The notes below the pieces were generated by a model, which saw only the letters and a list, made by a program, of their open reading frames with translations, was not told the origin of the DNA and searched no databases. From positions 1,171,501-1,235,500 of the forward strand of contig NZ_CP104213.1 of NCBI RefSeq assembly GCF_025244745.1: DNA of 64,000 nt, written 5' to 3'. Each line of letters starts with the position of its first letter. The stretch's first letter is position 1. This DNA comes from Deinococcus rubellus (GTDB lineage: Bacteria > Deinococcota > Deinococci > Deinococcales > Deinococcaceae). Positions 1 to 10,387 of the stretch are shown here, one piece after another. The position numbers were made by a program, and so were the translations under genes.

Positions 1-349
1 CCGCTGCCTGTCCGAAGCGCTGGCCCAGCCGGGTGGCCTGGCGCAAGTTCAGGCCCGTCACGATCAGGCTCGGTTCGGTCCACTCGCCTGCACCATTGAC
101 GCCCCCGAGCTGCGGCCAGCCGAACAGCGCCGCGCGAAGCCTCTCCTGCGCTCCGAGGTTGCTGGCCCGGTCATGCTGAAGACCCTGCGGATTCCAGGCG
201 GTCAGGATGGCCCAGCGCTGGCCTGGCGCGCTCCACGAAGGTGGCGGCCCCGGAGAGTGGCCCAGGTGCAGGCGCTCGTGGGCGGTGCCGTAGTGGGTCT
301 CCAGAAAGGCGCGGCGCAGTTGGGGATCAGGGTGGGCAGGCACCGTCAA
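1..349 (-). CDS. DUF3293 domain protein, C-terminal part beyond window edge
   Basis: The reading frame enters from a TTG (349-347) or an in-frame GTG (343-341) and stays open to the left edge, so the gene is truncated by the window. The readable part has the DUF3293 pattern: a conserved WAILTAWNPQG stretch near residue 50, then an asparagine (RASNLGAQ) and a later LFGWPQLGGVNGAGEWTEP segment followed by RQATRLGQRFGQAA. The family has no established function. It lies 13 bases downstream of a small secreted-protein gene that overlaps truD, so all three are probably cotranscribed. The start codon is uncertain because no clear Shine-Dalgarno sequence is visible. Confidence 0.7.
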   Translation of the reverse strand, partial: MTVPAHPDPQLRRAFLETHYGTAHERLHLGHSPGPPPSWSAPGQRWAILTAWNPQGLQHDRASNLGAQERLRAALFGWPQLGGVNGAGEWTEPSLIVTGLNLRQATRLGQRFGQAA

Positions 350-362
350 GTCTGGCTGGACT

Positions 363-740
363 TCAGTGGGCCGCTGCCGCCACCGTGGCGTCCACCGTGA
401 CCAGTTCGGTCTGACCGAAGCGCAGCAGCACCTTGACGCGCTTGCCCGGCTTGAAGGTGCCGCCCAGCACCACCCGGTAGGTGCTGCTCTGCGAGACGGT
501 AAGTGGCCCGCTGAGCGGAATCTCCTTGACCACCTGACAGCGCGGCGCACACCTCAGCAGCTTGGCGTGTCCCGCGTCCGACCAGACGCCGGTGAGGCTG
601 GCTGAGCTGCCCGGTGACAGGCGGGCTTCGAGCAGCACGCCGCCGAAGGTGGGGCGCAGGATGGCCGAGTCGGCGCTGGGCGCGGCCAGACTCCAGCTAC
701 CGATCAGCAGCGCCAGCAGGCCGCTGGCCCGGCGCTTCAC
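363..740 (-). CDS. small secreted protein of unknown function
   Basis: This 125-residue protein starts at a GTG that overlaps the truD stop codon (GTGA), implying translational coupling. Residues 1-22 form a signal peptide: a basic MKRRAS start, then a Leu/Ala-rich core ending near SLAAPSADS. The mature part is about 100 residues, Ser/Val/Gly rich, probably beta-rich, with two cysteines about six residues apart ([11 protein letters not shown]) that could form a disulfide outside the membrane. I recognise no family. Export is inferred from the signal peptide only. Confidence 0.7.
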   Translation of the reverse strand: MKRRASGLLALLIGSWSLAAPSADSAILRPTFGGVLLEARLSPGSSASLTGVWSDAGHAKLLRCAPRCQVVKEIPLSGPLTVSQSSTYRVVLGGTFKPGKRVKVLLRFGQTELVTVDATVAAAAH

Positions 741-1834
741 TCGGCCTCTCCGCCGCCCGCGTCCTCATCTGCGCCGCCATCGTCAATGTTGCCCTCGTCC
801 GGCTCCTGGCGGGCGTCCACGTCCGTCTTCATCAGTTCGCGCAGCACCGAGGTGGCGAAACTGCCTTTGGGCAGGGCGAAGCTGACCGTATAGCCGTCGT
901 CCTCGGGCTGCACCTGGGCGTCCTCCATGAAGATGCGGATCAGGCGGCGGTCTCCCTTGCGCGACGAGAAGACCTCGGGGGTCAGCCCGAACTCGCCCAG
1001 TACCTCCGCCTCCAGCGCGCCCGCGTCGAGGGTCAGTGGTTTGGTTTTTCGGCCAAACAGGGTGCCGGTGGCGCTGATCTCATTTCGCTCGGCACGCAAT
1101 GACTCGGCCTCGGCGTCCTCGACCAGAAAGACTCCGCCGGTATCGTGCTTCTTGGCCATGTCACCGCTGAGCAGTGCATCAAAGAGACCCCGCTCCAGCC
1201 GCCGACTGACCCAGCGGTTGAACACCGCGCTCTGCACGCTGCTGCTCAGGAAGCGCCGCACCTGCGGGTCGCGCAGCTCCGACTCGCCGCGCAGCACCCT
1301 CAGCCCCTCCTCGGCATTCAGTCCGCCGAGGCCGAAGCGCTGCGGTCCGAAGTAGTTCGGCACGCCCAGGCGGGTCAGCAACTCCAGGGTGGTTTGTGCC
1401 TGCGCCGCTGTGCCCGCCGCTGCGCGCACCCGCACTGTGAAGCGGTTGCCGCGCAGGTGACCCAGGCCCAGCTTGTTGGCGTGGCGGCTGACCTCCAGAA
1501 TCCGCACGCCTTCAAAGCTGAAATCGCCCAGCCGCGCCTCGAACTTGGCGGGGAGGCTGATCCACTGCCGGGTCACGGCGTGGCGGTCCTTGAGGCCCGC
1601 GATGCCCAGGTCTTTGGCCTTGACGCCGAGCTGCGCGCTGAGTTCGCGGGCGACGTGGGCGGTGGTGTGGCCGGTTTTCTCCAGGTGAAGGTAAAGGTGA
1701 TTGCCGCTGCCTGAGGGCAGGTAGGTGGGGCGCTCCTCGACCACGAAATCCTCGGGCCGCGAGCGCAGGGTGCCGCCGCTGCCGGGGGTGGGAGTCAGGG
1801 CGCGTAGGGCTGCCCAGGAAAAGATCAGATTCAC
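737..1834 (-). CDS. truD: tRNA pseudouridine synthase D
   Basis: TruD isomerises uridine 13 of some tRNAs to pseudouridine in the cytoplasm. The diagnostic [12 protein letters not shown] motif lies at about residues 80-91 with the catalytic aspartate at about 83, and [12 protein letters not shown] near residue 25 is typical of the family. At 365 residues the length is normal. The GTG at 1834 gives the expected N-terminus ([13 protein letters not shown]); upstream in-frame sequence to 1885 looks like non-coding extension. A TATGGT hexamer lies nine bases before this GTG, so the mRNA may have little or no leader. The stop overlaps the start of the next gene. Confidence 0.93.
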   Translation of the reverse strand: MNLIFSWAALRALTPTPGSGGTLRSRPEDFVVEERPTYLPSGSGNHLYLHLEKTGHTTAHVARELSAQLGVKAKDLGIAGLKDRHAVTRQWISLPAKFEARLGDFSFEGVRILEVSRHANKLGLGHLRGNRFTVRVRAAAGTAAQAQTTLELLTRLGVPNYFGPQRFGLGGLNAEEGLRVLRGESELRDPQVRRFLSSSVQSAVFNRWVSRRLERGLFDALLSGDMAKKHDTGGVFLVEDAEAESLRAERNEISATGTLFGRKTKPLTLDAGALEAEVLGEFGLTPEVFSSRKGDRRLIRIFMEDAQVQPEDDGYTVSFALPKGSFATSVLRELMKTDVDARQEPDEGNIDDGGADEDAGGGEAE

Positions 1835-1885
1835 AAGATCTTTACCATACTCCCGGTCAGCATGAGGAGCACCATGCGGCGGCAT

Positions 1886-2273
1886 ACGTTCCGCCTGGCT
1901 GCGTGGACTGGCGGAACTCTTATACCACTGAAAAATCCGCTCTGGGTGTACCTTTAGCTGCCGAAGGCCTTGTTTTAGATTTCTCTGGCAGCCTCTTGTT
2001 TGATGAGAGAGAACTCACAAATCGGCCCAGAAACGAATATTCCCGCCCACCGTCTTCAGACTCGGCTCTGATTCTTCATGTTCAGCCCGGCCTGAGACTG
2101 CACCGAAGCTATGCTTGACGGTGTCGATGCTGACTCTCAGCCCGCTTCGGGAATGAATGCTGACGCGCCCCTTGGCTGCGTGAGGAGGCCGCATGGGGGA
2201 ATTTCGACTCTAGGGCCAAGAATGCTCCTGCCGCCCTCTTTTCGCCCCCCTTCTCAATCCTGGAGGTACATCC
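1886..2273. other. gene-poor stretch between truD and a CAP pseudogene
   Basis: This stretch is visibly lower in GC than its flanks. I see no open frame with a recognisable family, signal peptide or plausible start. It probably holds the upstream region of truD and degenerated sequence leading into the pseudogene that begins at 2274. Confidence 0.4.
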
Positions 2274-2685
2274 ATGACGCTTCCCTGCATCTGATAGCCC
2301 TCAGCTTCTCCGCTTTCGCGCTAGGCAGTAACGAGGTCACAGGCGGACCGATGACCAGCAACAGGGACGCCGGACCGGGGGACATGATGGATGGGGGAGC
2401 GCAAGGTGCTGGAGCAGACCAATCATGCCTGCATCTGCGGAGATCAGTCATTCGCGGCGACCGCATCCTGGTGACGCGCAACGGGGCGGTGGGCTATCGC
2501 GGCTGGCAGGAATTCGGCGAGAACATCGCAGCGGATTACACCATCGCCGCTGCCGTGCAGGGCTGGATTGACAGTCCCCCGCACTGCAAGACCCTGATGG
2601 ACCCCGGTATAGGGAACTCGGCGCGGGCTATGTTTGCCAGCAGTGCACCCAGTACGGCAGGACCCAGGGGTTCGGCACCCGCTGA
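2274..2685 (+). pseudogene. decayed CAP (SCP-like) domain protein
   Basis: A good ribosome binding site (GGAGGT, 6 bases before ATG 2274) introduces a frame that stops after six codons. A signal-peptide-like core (LHLIALSFSAFALGS) continues in another frame. From about 2397, ERKVLEQTNHACICGDQSFAA resembles the start of a CAP domain. The middle of the domain is missing, and GYRGWQEFGENIAADY, VQGWIDSPPHCKTLMDPG and then (after a further shift) ELGAGYVCQQCTQYG, ending at TGA 2683-2685, match the CAP C-terminal half. The same blocks occur in the CAP gene at 34804-35636. Several stops, at least two frameshifts and an internal deletion make this a dead gene. Confidence 0.75.
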
Positions 2686-2777
2686 GCGCCTGGGTGGTGA
2701 AGGAGGGAAAAGCGGAGGAGGCCAGGTTCGTTGTGAACTTCGTCCCCCTCCGCCATCAAGTTGGAGATCTGGTCGTT

Positions 2778-3488
2778 TCAGCCGCCCAGATAGGCGTGCA
2801 GCACCCGCTCATCGCCCACCAGCTCGGCGGAGGAGCCGCTGAAGGTCACCTGCCCAGCCTCCATGACGTAGGTGCGGTGGCTCGTTTGCATCGCCAGCCT
2901 GGCGTTTTGCTCGACCAGCAAAATGGTGACGCCCTGGGCGTTGAGTTCTTTGATGATTCGGAAGATTTCCAGCACGATGATCGGCGCGAGGCCCAGGCTC
3001 GGCTCATCAAGCAGTAGCAGCTTGGGGCGGCTCATCAGGGCGCGGGCAATGGCCAACATCTGCTGTTCGCCGCCTGACAGGGTTCCGGCCAGCTGGTGAC
3101 GCCGCTCGCTCAGACGCGGAAAACGCTCGTACATCTGCTTGATGTCGGCCTGAATGCCTCCCGTGTCCTTGCGGATATACGCGCCGAGTTCGAGATTATC
3201 GGCAATGCTCTGCCGGGCCAGAACCTGCCGACCCTCGGGACTCTGGGCAATGCCGTAAGTGACCACCTTATCGGCAGTGACGCGCAGTAAGTCATGGCCC
3301 TCGAAGGTGATCTGGCCGCTTTTGGCCTTCAGCATCCGCGAGATGGCCCGCAGGGTGGTGGTCTTGCCCGCCCCATTCGCGCCGATCAAGGTGACGATCT
3401 CGCCCTGCTCGACGGTGAGAGAGAGGTCGCGCACCGCCTGAATCGCGCCGTAATTGACGCTGAGGTTTGTGAGTTCTAGGAGGGGCAA
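2778..3488 (-). CDS. livF: branched-chain amino acid ABC transporter ATPase LivF
   Basis: LivF is one of two ATPases driving import of leucine, isoleucine, valine or related amides. Walker A GANGAGKTT is at residues 37-45, the signature LSGGEQQ near 137 and Walker B LLLLDEPSLGLAP near 157. The 236-residue length is standard. Translation starts at TTG (3488-3486), set by an AAAGGAG site eight bases upstream. It should directly follow livG, but a divergent acetyltransferase gene now separates them. A degenerate copy of this gene's first codons and ribosome binding site persists at 4451-4502. Confidence 0.95.
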   Translation of the reverse strand: MPLLELTNLSVNYGAIQAVRDLSLTVEQGEIVTLIGANGAGKTTTLRAISRMLKAKSGQITFEGHDLLRVTADKVVTYGIAQSPEGRQVLARQSIADNLELGAYIRKDTGGIQADIKQMYERFPRLSERRHQLAGTLSGGEQQMLAIARALMSRPKLLLLDEPSLGLAPIIVLEIFRIIKELNAQGVTILLVEQNARLAMQTSHRTYVMEAGQVTFSGSSAELVGDERVLHAYLGG

Positions 3489-3513
3489 GGGAAAGGCTCC
3501 TTTCGGGTGGACT
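3461..3513 (-). repeat. direct repeat copy A: 5' end and RBS of livF
   Basis: This segment covers the first nine or so codons of livF and its ribosome binding site. It is repeated in the same orientation at 4451-4502, with the core GCTCCTTTCGGGTGGAC identical and scattered substitutions in the coding part. It marks one edge of the inserted acetyltransferase segment. Confidence 0.8.
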
Positions 3514-3563
3514 TATGGGGAGGGAGGAGGCGAGGAAAACAGGTTTGCTGGCGCTCCCTCCCC

Positions 3564-3602
3564 GTTCCTCCCCTCTGGAGAGGAAGGGAGGAACGCTTTT
3601 TT
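3564..3602 (+). terminator. intrinsic terminator-like hairpin without an upstream gene
   Basis: A perfect nine-base stem (GTTCCTCCC with GGGAGGAAC), extended inside by CTCT/AGAG, is followed by GC and six T. It would stop plus-strand transcription, yet no plus-strand gene precedes it here. It lies within the segment inserted between livF and livG. Confidence 0.6.
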
Positions 3603-3731
3603 GCATTCTCTACAACTTACAGTAGTCCCAGCGTTCTTCCCGCCTCCCGCGTGGTGCGGGCCGTTGACTGAACACTGTAATAAGCCGTTTCGCGCATGGA
3701 TTCTCTGGACTCCCCGTGTTCTCCTGCGGTC

Positions 3732-4379
3732 ATGTCTACCAATCTCTACCCGCCACTGAACCTCAAGGTCATCACGCCCAGGCTGGAACTTCATGGGGCC
3801 ACGGATGAACTGCTGGCCCAGCTTCTTCCCGTTGTTCGTGGTGGCGTGGTCGCAGGGCAACCTTACCCGTTCGATGATCCCATGTCTTTGTACGAAGACA
3901 ATCCGGTGCGTGAACGGAAGTGGCTTCAGGCCATCTGGCGCGGGCGGGGCAACGTTCACCCCGAGTCCTGGCGCTTATACTTCGTGATCTTACTGGGCGA
4001 GCAGGCCGTGGGAATGCAGGATTTGATCGGCGTGAATTTCGACACTTGCCAGACAGTCACCAGTTTTTCCTGGCTGGCTCCGAGCGTCCGGCAACAAGGT
4101 CTGGGACGTGAGATGCGTGCCGCCATCCTTCACCTTGCCTTTGAAGGGTTTGGAGCGGCGGAAGCGGCCAGTGAAGCTTTCTTTGATAATCTGGCGTCTA
4201 ACCGCGTGTCTGAGAGCATGGGCTACCAACCGAACGGCAGTGACTGGGCCACACGGCGCGGTGAGCCAGCAGTACTGAATCGCTGGCGTCTCAAGCGGGA
4301 CGACTGGGCACCGAATCGCCGGAGTGACATTGAGTTGATTGGCGCGGAAGAATGCAAAGCCGTGTTGCACATCAAGTGA
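3732..4379 (+). CDS. GNAT family N-acetyltransferase
   Basis: The protein resembles RimJ/RimL-like acetyltransferases, which move an acetyl group from acetyl-CoA to an amine. The N-terminal strand VITPRLELHGATDELLAQL is typical. The acetyl-CoA loop is WLAPSVRQQGLGREMRAAIL at about residues 113-132, and SNRVSESMGYQPNGS follows, the usual Asn-x-x-Ser helix before the last strands. The ATG at 3732 gives the conventional N-terminus; an upstream in-frame ATG at 3696 is possible. No strong ribosome binding site is seen. It lies opposite to the Liv operon and splits livG from livF; its substrate is unknown. Confidence 0.85.
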   Translation: MSTNLYPPLNLKVITPRLELHGATDELLAQLLPVVRGGVVAGQPYPFDDPMSLYEDNPVRERKWLQAIWRGRGNVHPESWRLYFVILLGEQAVGMQDLIGVNFDTCQTVTSFSWLAPSVRQQGLGREMRAAILHLAFEGFGAAEAASEAFFDNLASNRVSESMGYQPNGSDWATRRGEPAVLNRWRLKRDDWAPNRRSDIELIGAEECKAVLHIK

Positions 4380-4450
4380 GCACGGTTATCACCCTGACCT
4401 CTCTCATCAGGCTGGACCAGACACAGAAGTTTCACCCTGGAGTTGATACT

Positions 4451-4502
4451 TGAGGCTTGTCGGTTCTGGGAGAGGCCAGGGAAAGCTCCTTTCGGGTGGA
4501 CC
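4451..4502 (-). repeat. direct repeat copy B: decayed duplicate of livF 5' end
   Basis: Read on the minus strand, this carries CCACCCGAAAGGAGC, matching the livF ribosome binding site, then a decayed livF start (CTG instead of TTG) and about nine more similar codons. It sits just downstream of livG, where livF would be expected to begin in an uninterrupted operon. Confidence 0.8.
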
Positions 4503-4556
4503 TGTAGGGCGCGGGTAAATGGGTGTAATGGTTGCCCTTCTACTGTCTCCATCTCC

Positions 4557-5351
<795 letters not shown>

Positions 5352-5367
5352 GGCGTCTTCACAACGT

Positions 5368-6315
<948 letters not shown>

Positions 6316-6318
6316 AGC

Positions 6319-7293
6319 CTAAACCTTCTGAATCCGGGCCTGGCCGAGCAAGCCCTGGGGACGCACCAGCAAGATGATAAACAGCAGTGCAAACGCGACG
6401 GCTTCCTTGTAGGCGCTGTATTCGGCAGGCACGAACGCCTCGGCCAGCCCGATGACCAGGCCCCCCACCACCGCGCCGGGAATACTGCCCAGGCCGCCCA
6501 GCACAATCACTGCCAGCCCCTTGAGGCCGAAGGTCACGCCGAAATACGGCCCCGCGATGCCAAACGAGCTGCCCACCAGGGTTCCGGCCAGCCCGCCCAG
6601 CAAGCCCGCCAGAAAGAAGGTAATGATGATGAACCTGTCCACACTGATGCCCAGCAGCGAGGCGGTGCCGGGGTTTTCAGCCACTGCCCGGAGCGCTTTG
6701 CCGGTGCGGGTGCGCCCGATCACGAAGCCCAGAATCAGTAGCAGCACCATGCTGACGGCAAAAATAATGACTTGCACGGTGCGGATGATGATGACCTTGT
6801 CGCCCAGATGAAACAGCAGCGCGGGCGGCAGGTTGCCGTAAATGCCGTCGGGAAACGAGTAGCTCTCCGCGCCCACCAGAATCTGGATCAGGTTGACGAT
6901 GACCAGTGCCACGCCCAGAGAACTGACCAAAGCCAGTAGCGGATCAGCGCCGCGTGACCGCATGGGCCGGAAGGCCAGCCGCTCGATGATGACGCCGACC
7001 ACCCCCGCCAGCAGCGAGCCGATCAGCGCCGAGAGGGCAAAGCCCCAGGCGCTTCCAGCCAGCGGCGAGCCGTTCGGAAAGACATTGAGACCTTTGAGCA
7101 GGCCGTTGTTTTCGAACTGTCCGGAGATCAGGGTGTAGGTGAAATACGCTCCCAGCGTGAAGACCGCGCTGTGCGCAAAATTGATGATGCCCAGAATAGA
7201 AAAGACCAGGGTATAGCCCAGCGCGAAGATGGCGTAGACACTGCCAATCGCCAGGCCGTTGAGGACATTTTGCAAAAAACCGCTCAGTTCCAA
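6319..7293 (-). CDS. livH: branched-chain amino acid ABC permease LivH
   Basis: LivH is the partner membrane permease of LivM. The N-terminus LQNVLNGLAIGSVYAIFALG is characteristic, as is the coupling loop TRTGKALRAVAENPGTASLL. I place the start at TTG 7293 because GAGGAG lies eight bases upstream and this gives the family N-terminus (ELSGFLQNVLNG); an in-frame ATG at 7344 would add 17 unlikely residues. The product is about 324 residues with eight or nine hydrophobic stretches. A gap of about 110 bases separates it from the binding-protein gene. Confidence 0.94.
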   Translation of the reverse strand: MELSGFLQNVLNGLAIGSVYAIFALGYTLVFSILGIINFAHSAVFTLGAYFTYTLISGQFENNGLLKGLNVFPNGSPLAGSAWGFALSALIGSLLAGVVGVIIERLAFRPMRSRGADPLLALVSSLGVALVIVNLIQILVGAESYSFPDGIYGNLPPALLFHLGDKVIIIRTVQVIIFAVSMVLLLILGFVIGRTRTGKALRAVAENPGTASLLGISVDRFIIITFFLAGLLGGLAGTLVGSSFGIAGPYFGVTFGLKGLAVIVLGGLGSIPGAVVGGLVIGLAEAFVPAEYSAYKEAVAFALLFIILLVRPQGLLGQARIQKV

Positions 7294-7402
7294 TGGGGAC
7301 GCTCCTCTTTTACCAGCGTAAGCGACATATGTTGTCTGCTTCACTCAAAAGATGGGGCCAGCCGTGTCTCTAATGCCAACGGCTGACCCTTATCTTCGGG
7401 GA

Positions 7403-8572
7403 CTACTTCAAAAAAACAAAGGTGCCGTTCTTGGTGTCTTTCATCTTGATCTGCGCCACGTAGAAGGCCTGCTGCACAATATCGCCGTCTTTGTCAAAGC
7501 TGAGGTCGCCCAGCGGCGTCTTGTATTTGCCAATCAGAAGTTGCTTGTTCAGGGCGATTCTGAGGTCGCTCAAGTCCCAGTCGGCAATCTTCTTTTTGTG
7601 ATCAAGGACTTTGAGGGCGTCCACAAACACCTGCACCCCGGTATAGGCCTGGGCAGCGAATTGAGGCGGGTCTTTCTTGTACTGGGCCTTGTATTCCCGG
7701 GCAAACAGCTGATTGGCGGCGCTTGACTGGGTGGGGCTATACGCCTGCGCGACAATCACGCCGTCGCAGTACTGACCGCAAATGGGGAACATACTGGAAC
7801 TGTTCAGGCCGTTGCCGCCCACAATCAGGCCTTTATAACCGAGCTGGCGCAGTTGCTTGATCAGGTTACCGCTGTCATTGGCCAGGCCGGAGATAATCAC
7901 CAGATCAACGTTCTCGCCCAGCACCGCCGTCACCTGGGTGGTGAAGTCGTTGTCGGTGGTCTGAAACTTCTGCACCGTGGCCACATTGAGATCAAGGTCT
8001 TTGGCGGTCTGCTGAAAAATCCCTGTTTCAGAGGTCGAGAAGGCGTCGTTCTGGGCGTACAGTACCGCCACTTTTTTGATCTTGGGATTGATCTTCAGTG
8101 CCTGCTTAAGGGCGTTGGGCGCAATCGCCGTGACCGGCGCAGAAACGCGGGAGATGTACGCGCCGATCTGCGGAATGCCCTTGGCGGTGTTGCTCGGCCC
8201 CAGCACCGGCACCTTGGCGCGGTCAGCGATGGGATCGGCGCTGAAAGCCTGCTGAGACAGGGTCGGCCCGACGATGCCCACCACGTTGTCTTTGCTGATC
8301 AGGTTCTGGAAGGCGTTGATGGCTCCAGCCTCGTCACCGCTGGTGTCTTGAAAGACCAGTTTGATCGGGGTGCCGCCCACGCCGCCGCGTGCGTTCAGGA
8401 ACTTTTCCGCCAGCCTGGCTCCAATCACCTGTTCCTGGCCGAACAGCGAGGCGTTGCTGGTCTGCGCCACGGCAATGCCAATCGGAATCGGGCTGGCGAC
8501 TTTCTGGGCCGAGCCGAGGGAGAGGGTGCTGAGCAGCATCAAGCTTAAAGTATTTTTTAAGGGGTGGTTCAT
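7403..8572 (-). CDS. livJ: branched-chain amino acid ABC substrate-binding protein
   Basis: This is the exported receptor that captures the amino acid and docks on LivHM. Residues 1-22 are a signal peptide (MNHPLKNTLSLMLLSTLSLGSA). The type I periplasmic-binding fold follows, with family blocks IGIAVAQTSNASLFGQEQ, GVGGTPIKLVFQDTSGD and VVGIVGPTLSQQAFSADP. It lacks a lipobox. Two cysteines in FPICGQYCDGV may pair. It is the first gene of the Liv operon, with AGGAGG six bases before the ATG and a TTGACA promoter element upstream. The exact ligand (branched-chain amino acid or amide) cannot be told from sequence. Confidence 0.93.
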   Translation of the reverse strand: MNHPLKNTLSLMLLSTLSLGSAQKVASPIPIGIAVAQTSNASLFGQEQVIGARLAEKFLNARGGVGGTPIKLVFQDTSGDEAGAINAFQNLISKDNVVGIVGPTLSQQAFSADPIADRAKVPVLGPSNTAKGIPQIGAYISRVSAPVTAIAPNALKQALKINPKIKKVAVLYAQNDAFSTSETGIFQQTAKDLDLNVATVQKFQTTDNDFTTQVTAVLGENVDLVIISGLANDSGNLIKQLRQLGYKGLIVGGNGLNSSSMFPICGQYCDGVIVAQAYSPTQSSAANQLFAREYKAQYKKDPPQFAAQAYTGVQVFVDALKVLDHKKKIADWDLSDLRIALNKQLLIGKYKTPLGDLSFDKDGDIVQQAFYVAQIKMKDTKNGTFVFLK

Positions 8573-8620
8573 AGGGCCTCCTGACCGGTTTGGGGGTCAA
8601 TGTTCGTTAAATGGTCGTCT

Positions 8621-8649
8621 CATCTTGCCACGCTCAGCCGCGTTGTCAA
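8621..8649 (-). promoter_or_regulatory. candidate promoter of the Liv operon
   Basis: On the minus strand a consensus TTGACA (8649-8644) is followed after 16-17 bases by CAAGATG. It lies about 50 bases before the livJ start, so this operon has a leader and a normal ribosome binding site. Confidence 0.5.
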
Positions 8650-8673
8650 GCCACTTCGCCGCTCACTTCCCCG

Positions 8674-10380
8674 TTACTTTTGAAGTCGGCTGGCCCGCTG
8701 CGCCGCCACGAAATTCAGAAATTCGGTCTGCGAGAGGGTGTTCACCACGTTCTCTGGTCGGAGTCCGGCTTTTCGGGCCACCCATGCGCCGTAGCGGGTA
8801 TCGTCCAGCCCGTGAACGGCGTGCGCGTCGGTATTGATGGCGAATTTCAGGCGACCCCGGTAGCGCAGGGCGTAGCGCCAATCTATATCCAGCCGGTAGG
8901 GGCTGGCGTTGATTTCCACCACCGTGCCATGGGCCTGACAGGCGTCCAGCACAGCATCCAGATTGACAGGGTAGGACGGGCGACGCAGCAGCAATCTGCC
9001 GGTGGGATGGCCCAGCACGGTGATCAGCGGGTGTGAGGCAGCTTTGATCAGGCGCTCGGTCTGCGCTGCCTCGCCCAGCGTGAAGTGGCTGTGGACCGAG
9101 GCCACCACGTAATCCAGTTCAGAGAGCAGGTCGTCGTTAAAGTCCAGCGAGCCGTCCTCCAAGATGTCCACCTCACTGCCCGCGATGAGGGGCAGGCCTG
9201 CCCGCTGCAACTCGCGCACCTCTTTCAGCTGCGCTCTTAACCGTTCCGGAGTGAGGCCATTGGCGTAGAAGGCGCTCTGAGAATGATCTGCCGTGCCGAG
9301 GTAGCCGCCTAAACCTCGGGCCGCCTCTCCCATCTCGCGCAGGCTGGCCGCACCGTCGCTCCAGGTGGAGTGGGTATGAATCAGCCCCTTGATCTGCTGG
9401 GCGGTGATCAATTCGTCAACGGTCGGTAAATCCTGCCAGATGTCGTCGTGCTCGGCCTCGCGGTACTCGGCGGGGCGGTAGGGGAGACGCAGCGCGTTCA
9501 GTACGTCCTGTTCGGTGGGTGTGGGCAGTGTTTCGCCGATGCCCTGCTTTCCCCGGTGCAGACCGCGTCCGTTGAGGTCGAAGCCCTGCCGGGCGGCCTC
9601 GGCCCGCAGCTCCTCGCGGTACGGGCGGCTGCCGCCCATCATCAGATCGAGCGCCCCGCGCACCTCGGCTCCGGCATAGGGAATCTCGATGGGCACGCCT
9701 TCCCAGCTTCCGGCCAGCACCGGGCGCTTGTCCACCTGCTCCAGCTCAACGCCTTCCAGCGCGGCCCGAATTTGCTCCGGTGTGGCGCTCACCGTCACGC
9801 GCACGCTGCGGGCCGTTTCAGAGTGGCGGCGCACGTCCCCGCTGGTTCGGGCGTCCAGGTGCGACAAGCGCTTGATCAGTTCCTCAGCCACGTCCATCGC
9901 GGTGTTCATCCGCTGGCGGCCCTGTGAGGCCAGCACGAATTCCACCGCTTCCAGCAGGGTCGCTGCCGTCTTCGCGCCGAAGCCCTTGATCGCGGTCACG
10001 CTGCCATTATTCAGCCCTTCCCGCAGCGCTTCCAGCGAGTCGAAGCCTGCCTGCCACAGCGCCCGGACTTTCTTGGGCCCCAGGCCGCGCACCCGCAGCA
10101 GGTCCACCACGCCGGGCGGCACCTGGGCCTGGGCCTCATCGAGCGGGCCGAAGCGCCCGATCTGCACGGCCTCTATGAGCGCCCCGGCCAGCGCCGTGCC
10201 GACTTTGGGAATGCCCTTGAAGTTGCTCTGCGCAGCGGCAGTCCAGTCTTCCAGCGTCTCGATGCTGCGGGCTGCCGAGCGGTAGGCCTGTGCCCGGAAC
10301 GCCTCTGCGCCCAGCACGTCGAGCAGATCGGCGGTGGTTTCCAGGGCAGCGGCGGCGGCCTTTTTGTCGAAGGGAGACAT
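8674..10380 (-). CDS. polX: family X DNA polymerase with C-terminal PHP domain
   Basis: PolX acts in DNA repair. The order is an 8-kDa-like helical domain with helix-hairpin-helix motifs (GIPKVGTALAGALIEAVQ, VRGLGPKKVRALWQAG), then a palm/fingers region, then a PHP domain from about residue 330. The PHP ligands look intact: HTHSTWSDG, TADHS, GSEVDIL, SVHSHF, LGHPTGR and INTDAHA. In the palm, the usual G-D-x-D metal-binding pair is replaced (SGDVRRHSETARSVRVTV) and the third carboxylate reads IEIPYAG. D. radiodurans PolX is likewise known for non-standard polymerase active-site residues. ATG 10380 follows TACCCT by seven bases, pointing to a leaderless mRNA. Confidence 0.92.
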   Translation of the reverse strand: MSPFDKKAAAAALETTADLLDVLGAEAFRAQAYRSAARSIETLEDWTAAAQSNFKGIPKVGTALAGALIEAVQIGRFGPLDEAQAQVPPGVVDLLRVRGLGPKKVRALWQAGFDSLEALREGLNNGSVTAIKGFGAKTAATLLEAVEFVLASQGRQRMNTAMDVAEELIKRLSHLDARTSGDVRRHSETARSVRVTVSATPEQIRAALEGVELEQVDKRPVLAGSWEGVPIEIPYAGAEVRGALDLMMGGSRPYREELRAEAARQGFDLNGRGLHRGKQGIGETLPTPTEQDVLNALRLPYRPAEYREAEHDDIWQDLPTVDELITAQQIKGLIHTHSTWSDGAASLREMGEAARGLGGYLGTADHSQSAFYANGLTPERLRAQLKEVRELQRAGLPLIAGSEVDILEDGSLDFNDDLLSELDYVVASVHSHFTLGEAAQTERLIKAASHPLITVLGHPTGRLLLRRPSYPVNLDAVLDACQAHGTVVEINASPYRLDIDWRYALRYRGRLKFAINTDAHAVHGLDDTRYGAWVARKAGLRPENVVNTLSQTEFLNFVAAQRASRLQK

Positions 10381-10387
10381 GGGAGTC

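Noticed and set aside
2111..2842. Continuous 243-codon frame covering the CAP pseudogene
   Set aside because: Only a middle block resembles CAP; the beginning and end are in other frames and the residues around it are non-coding in character, so it is not an intact gene.
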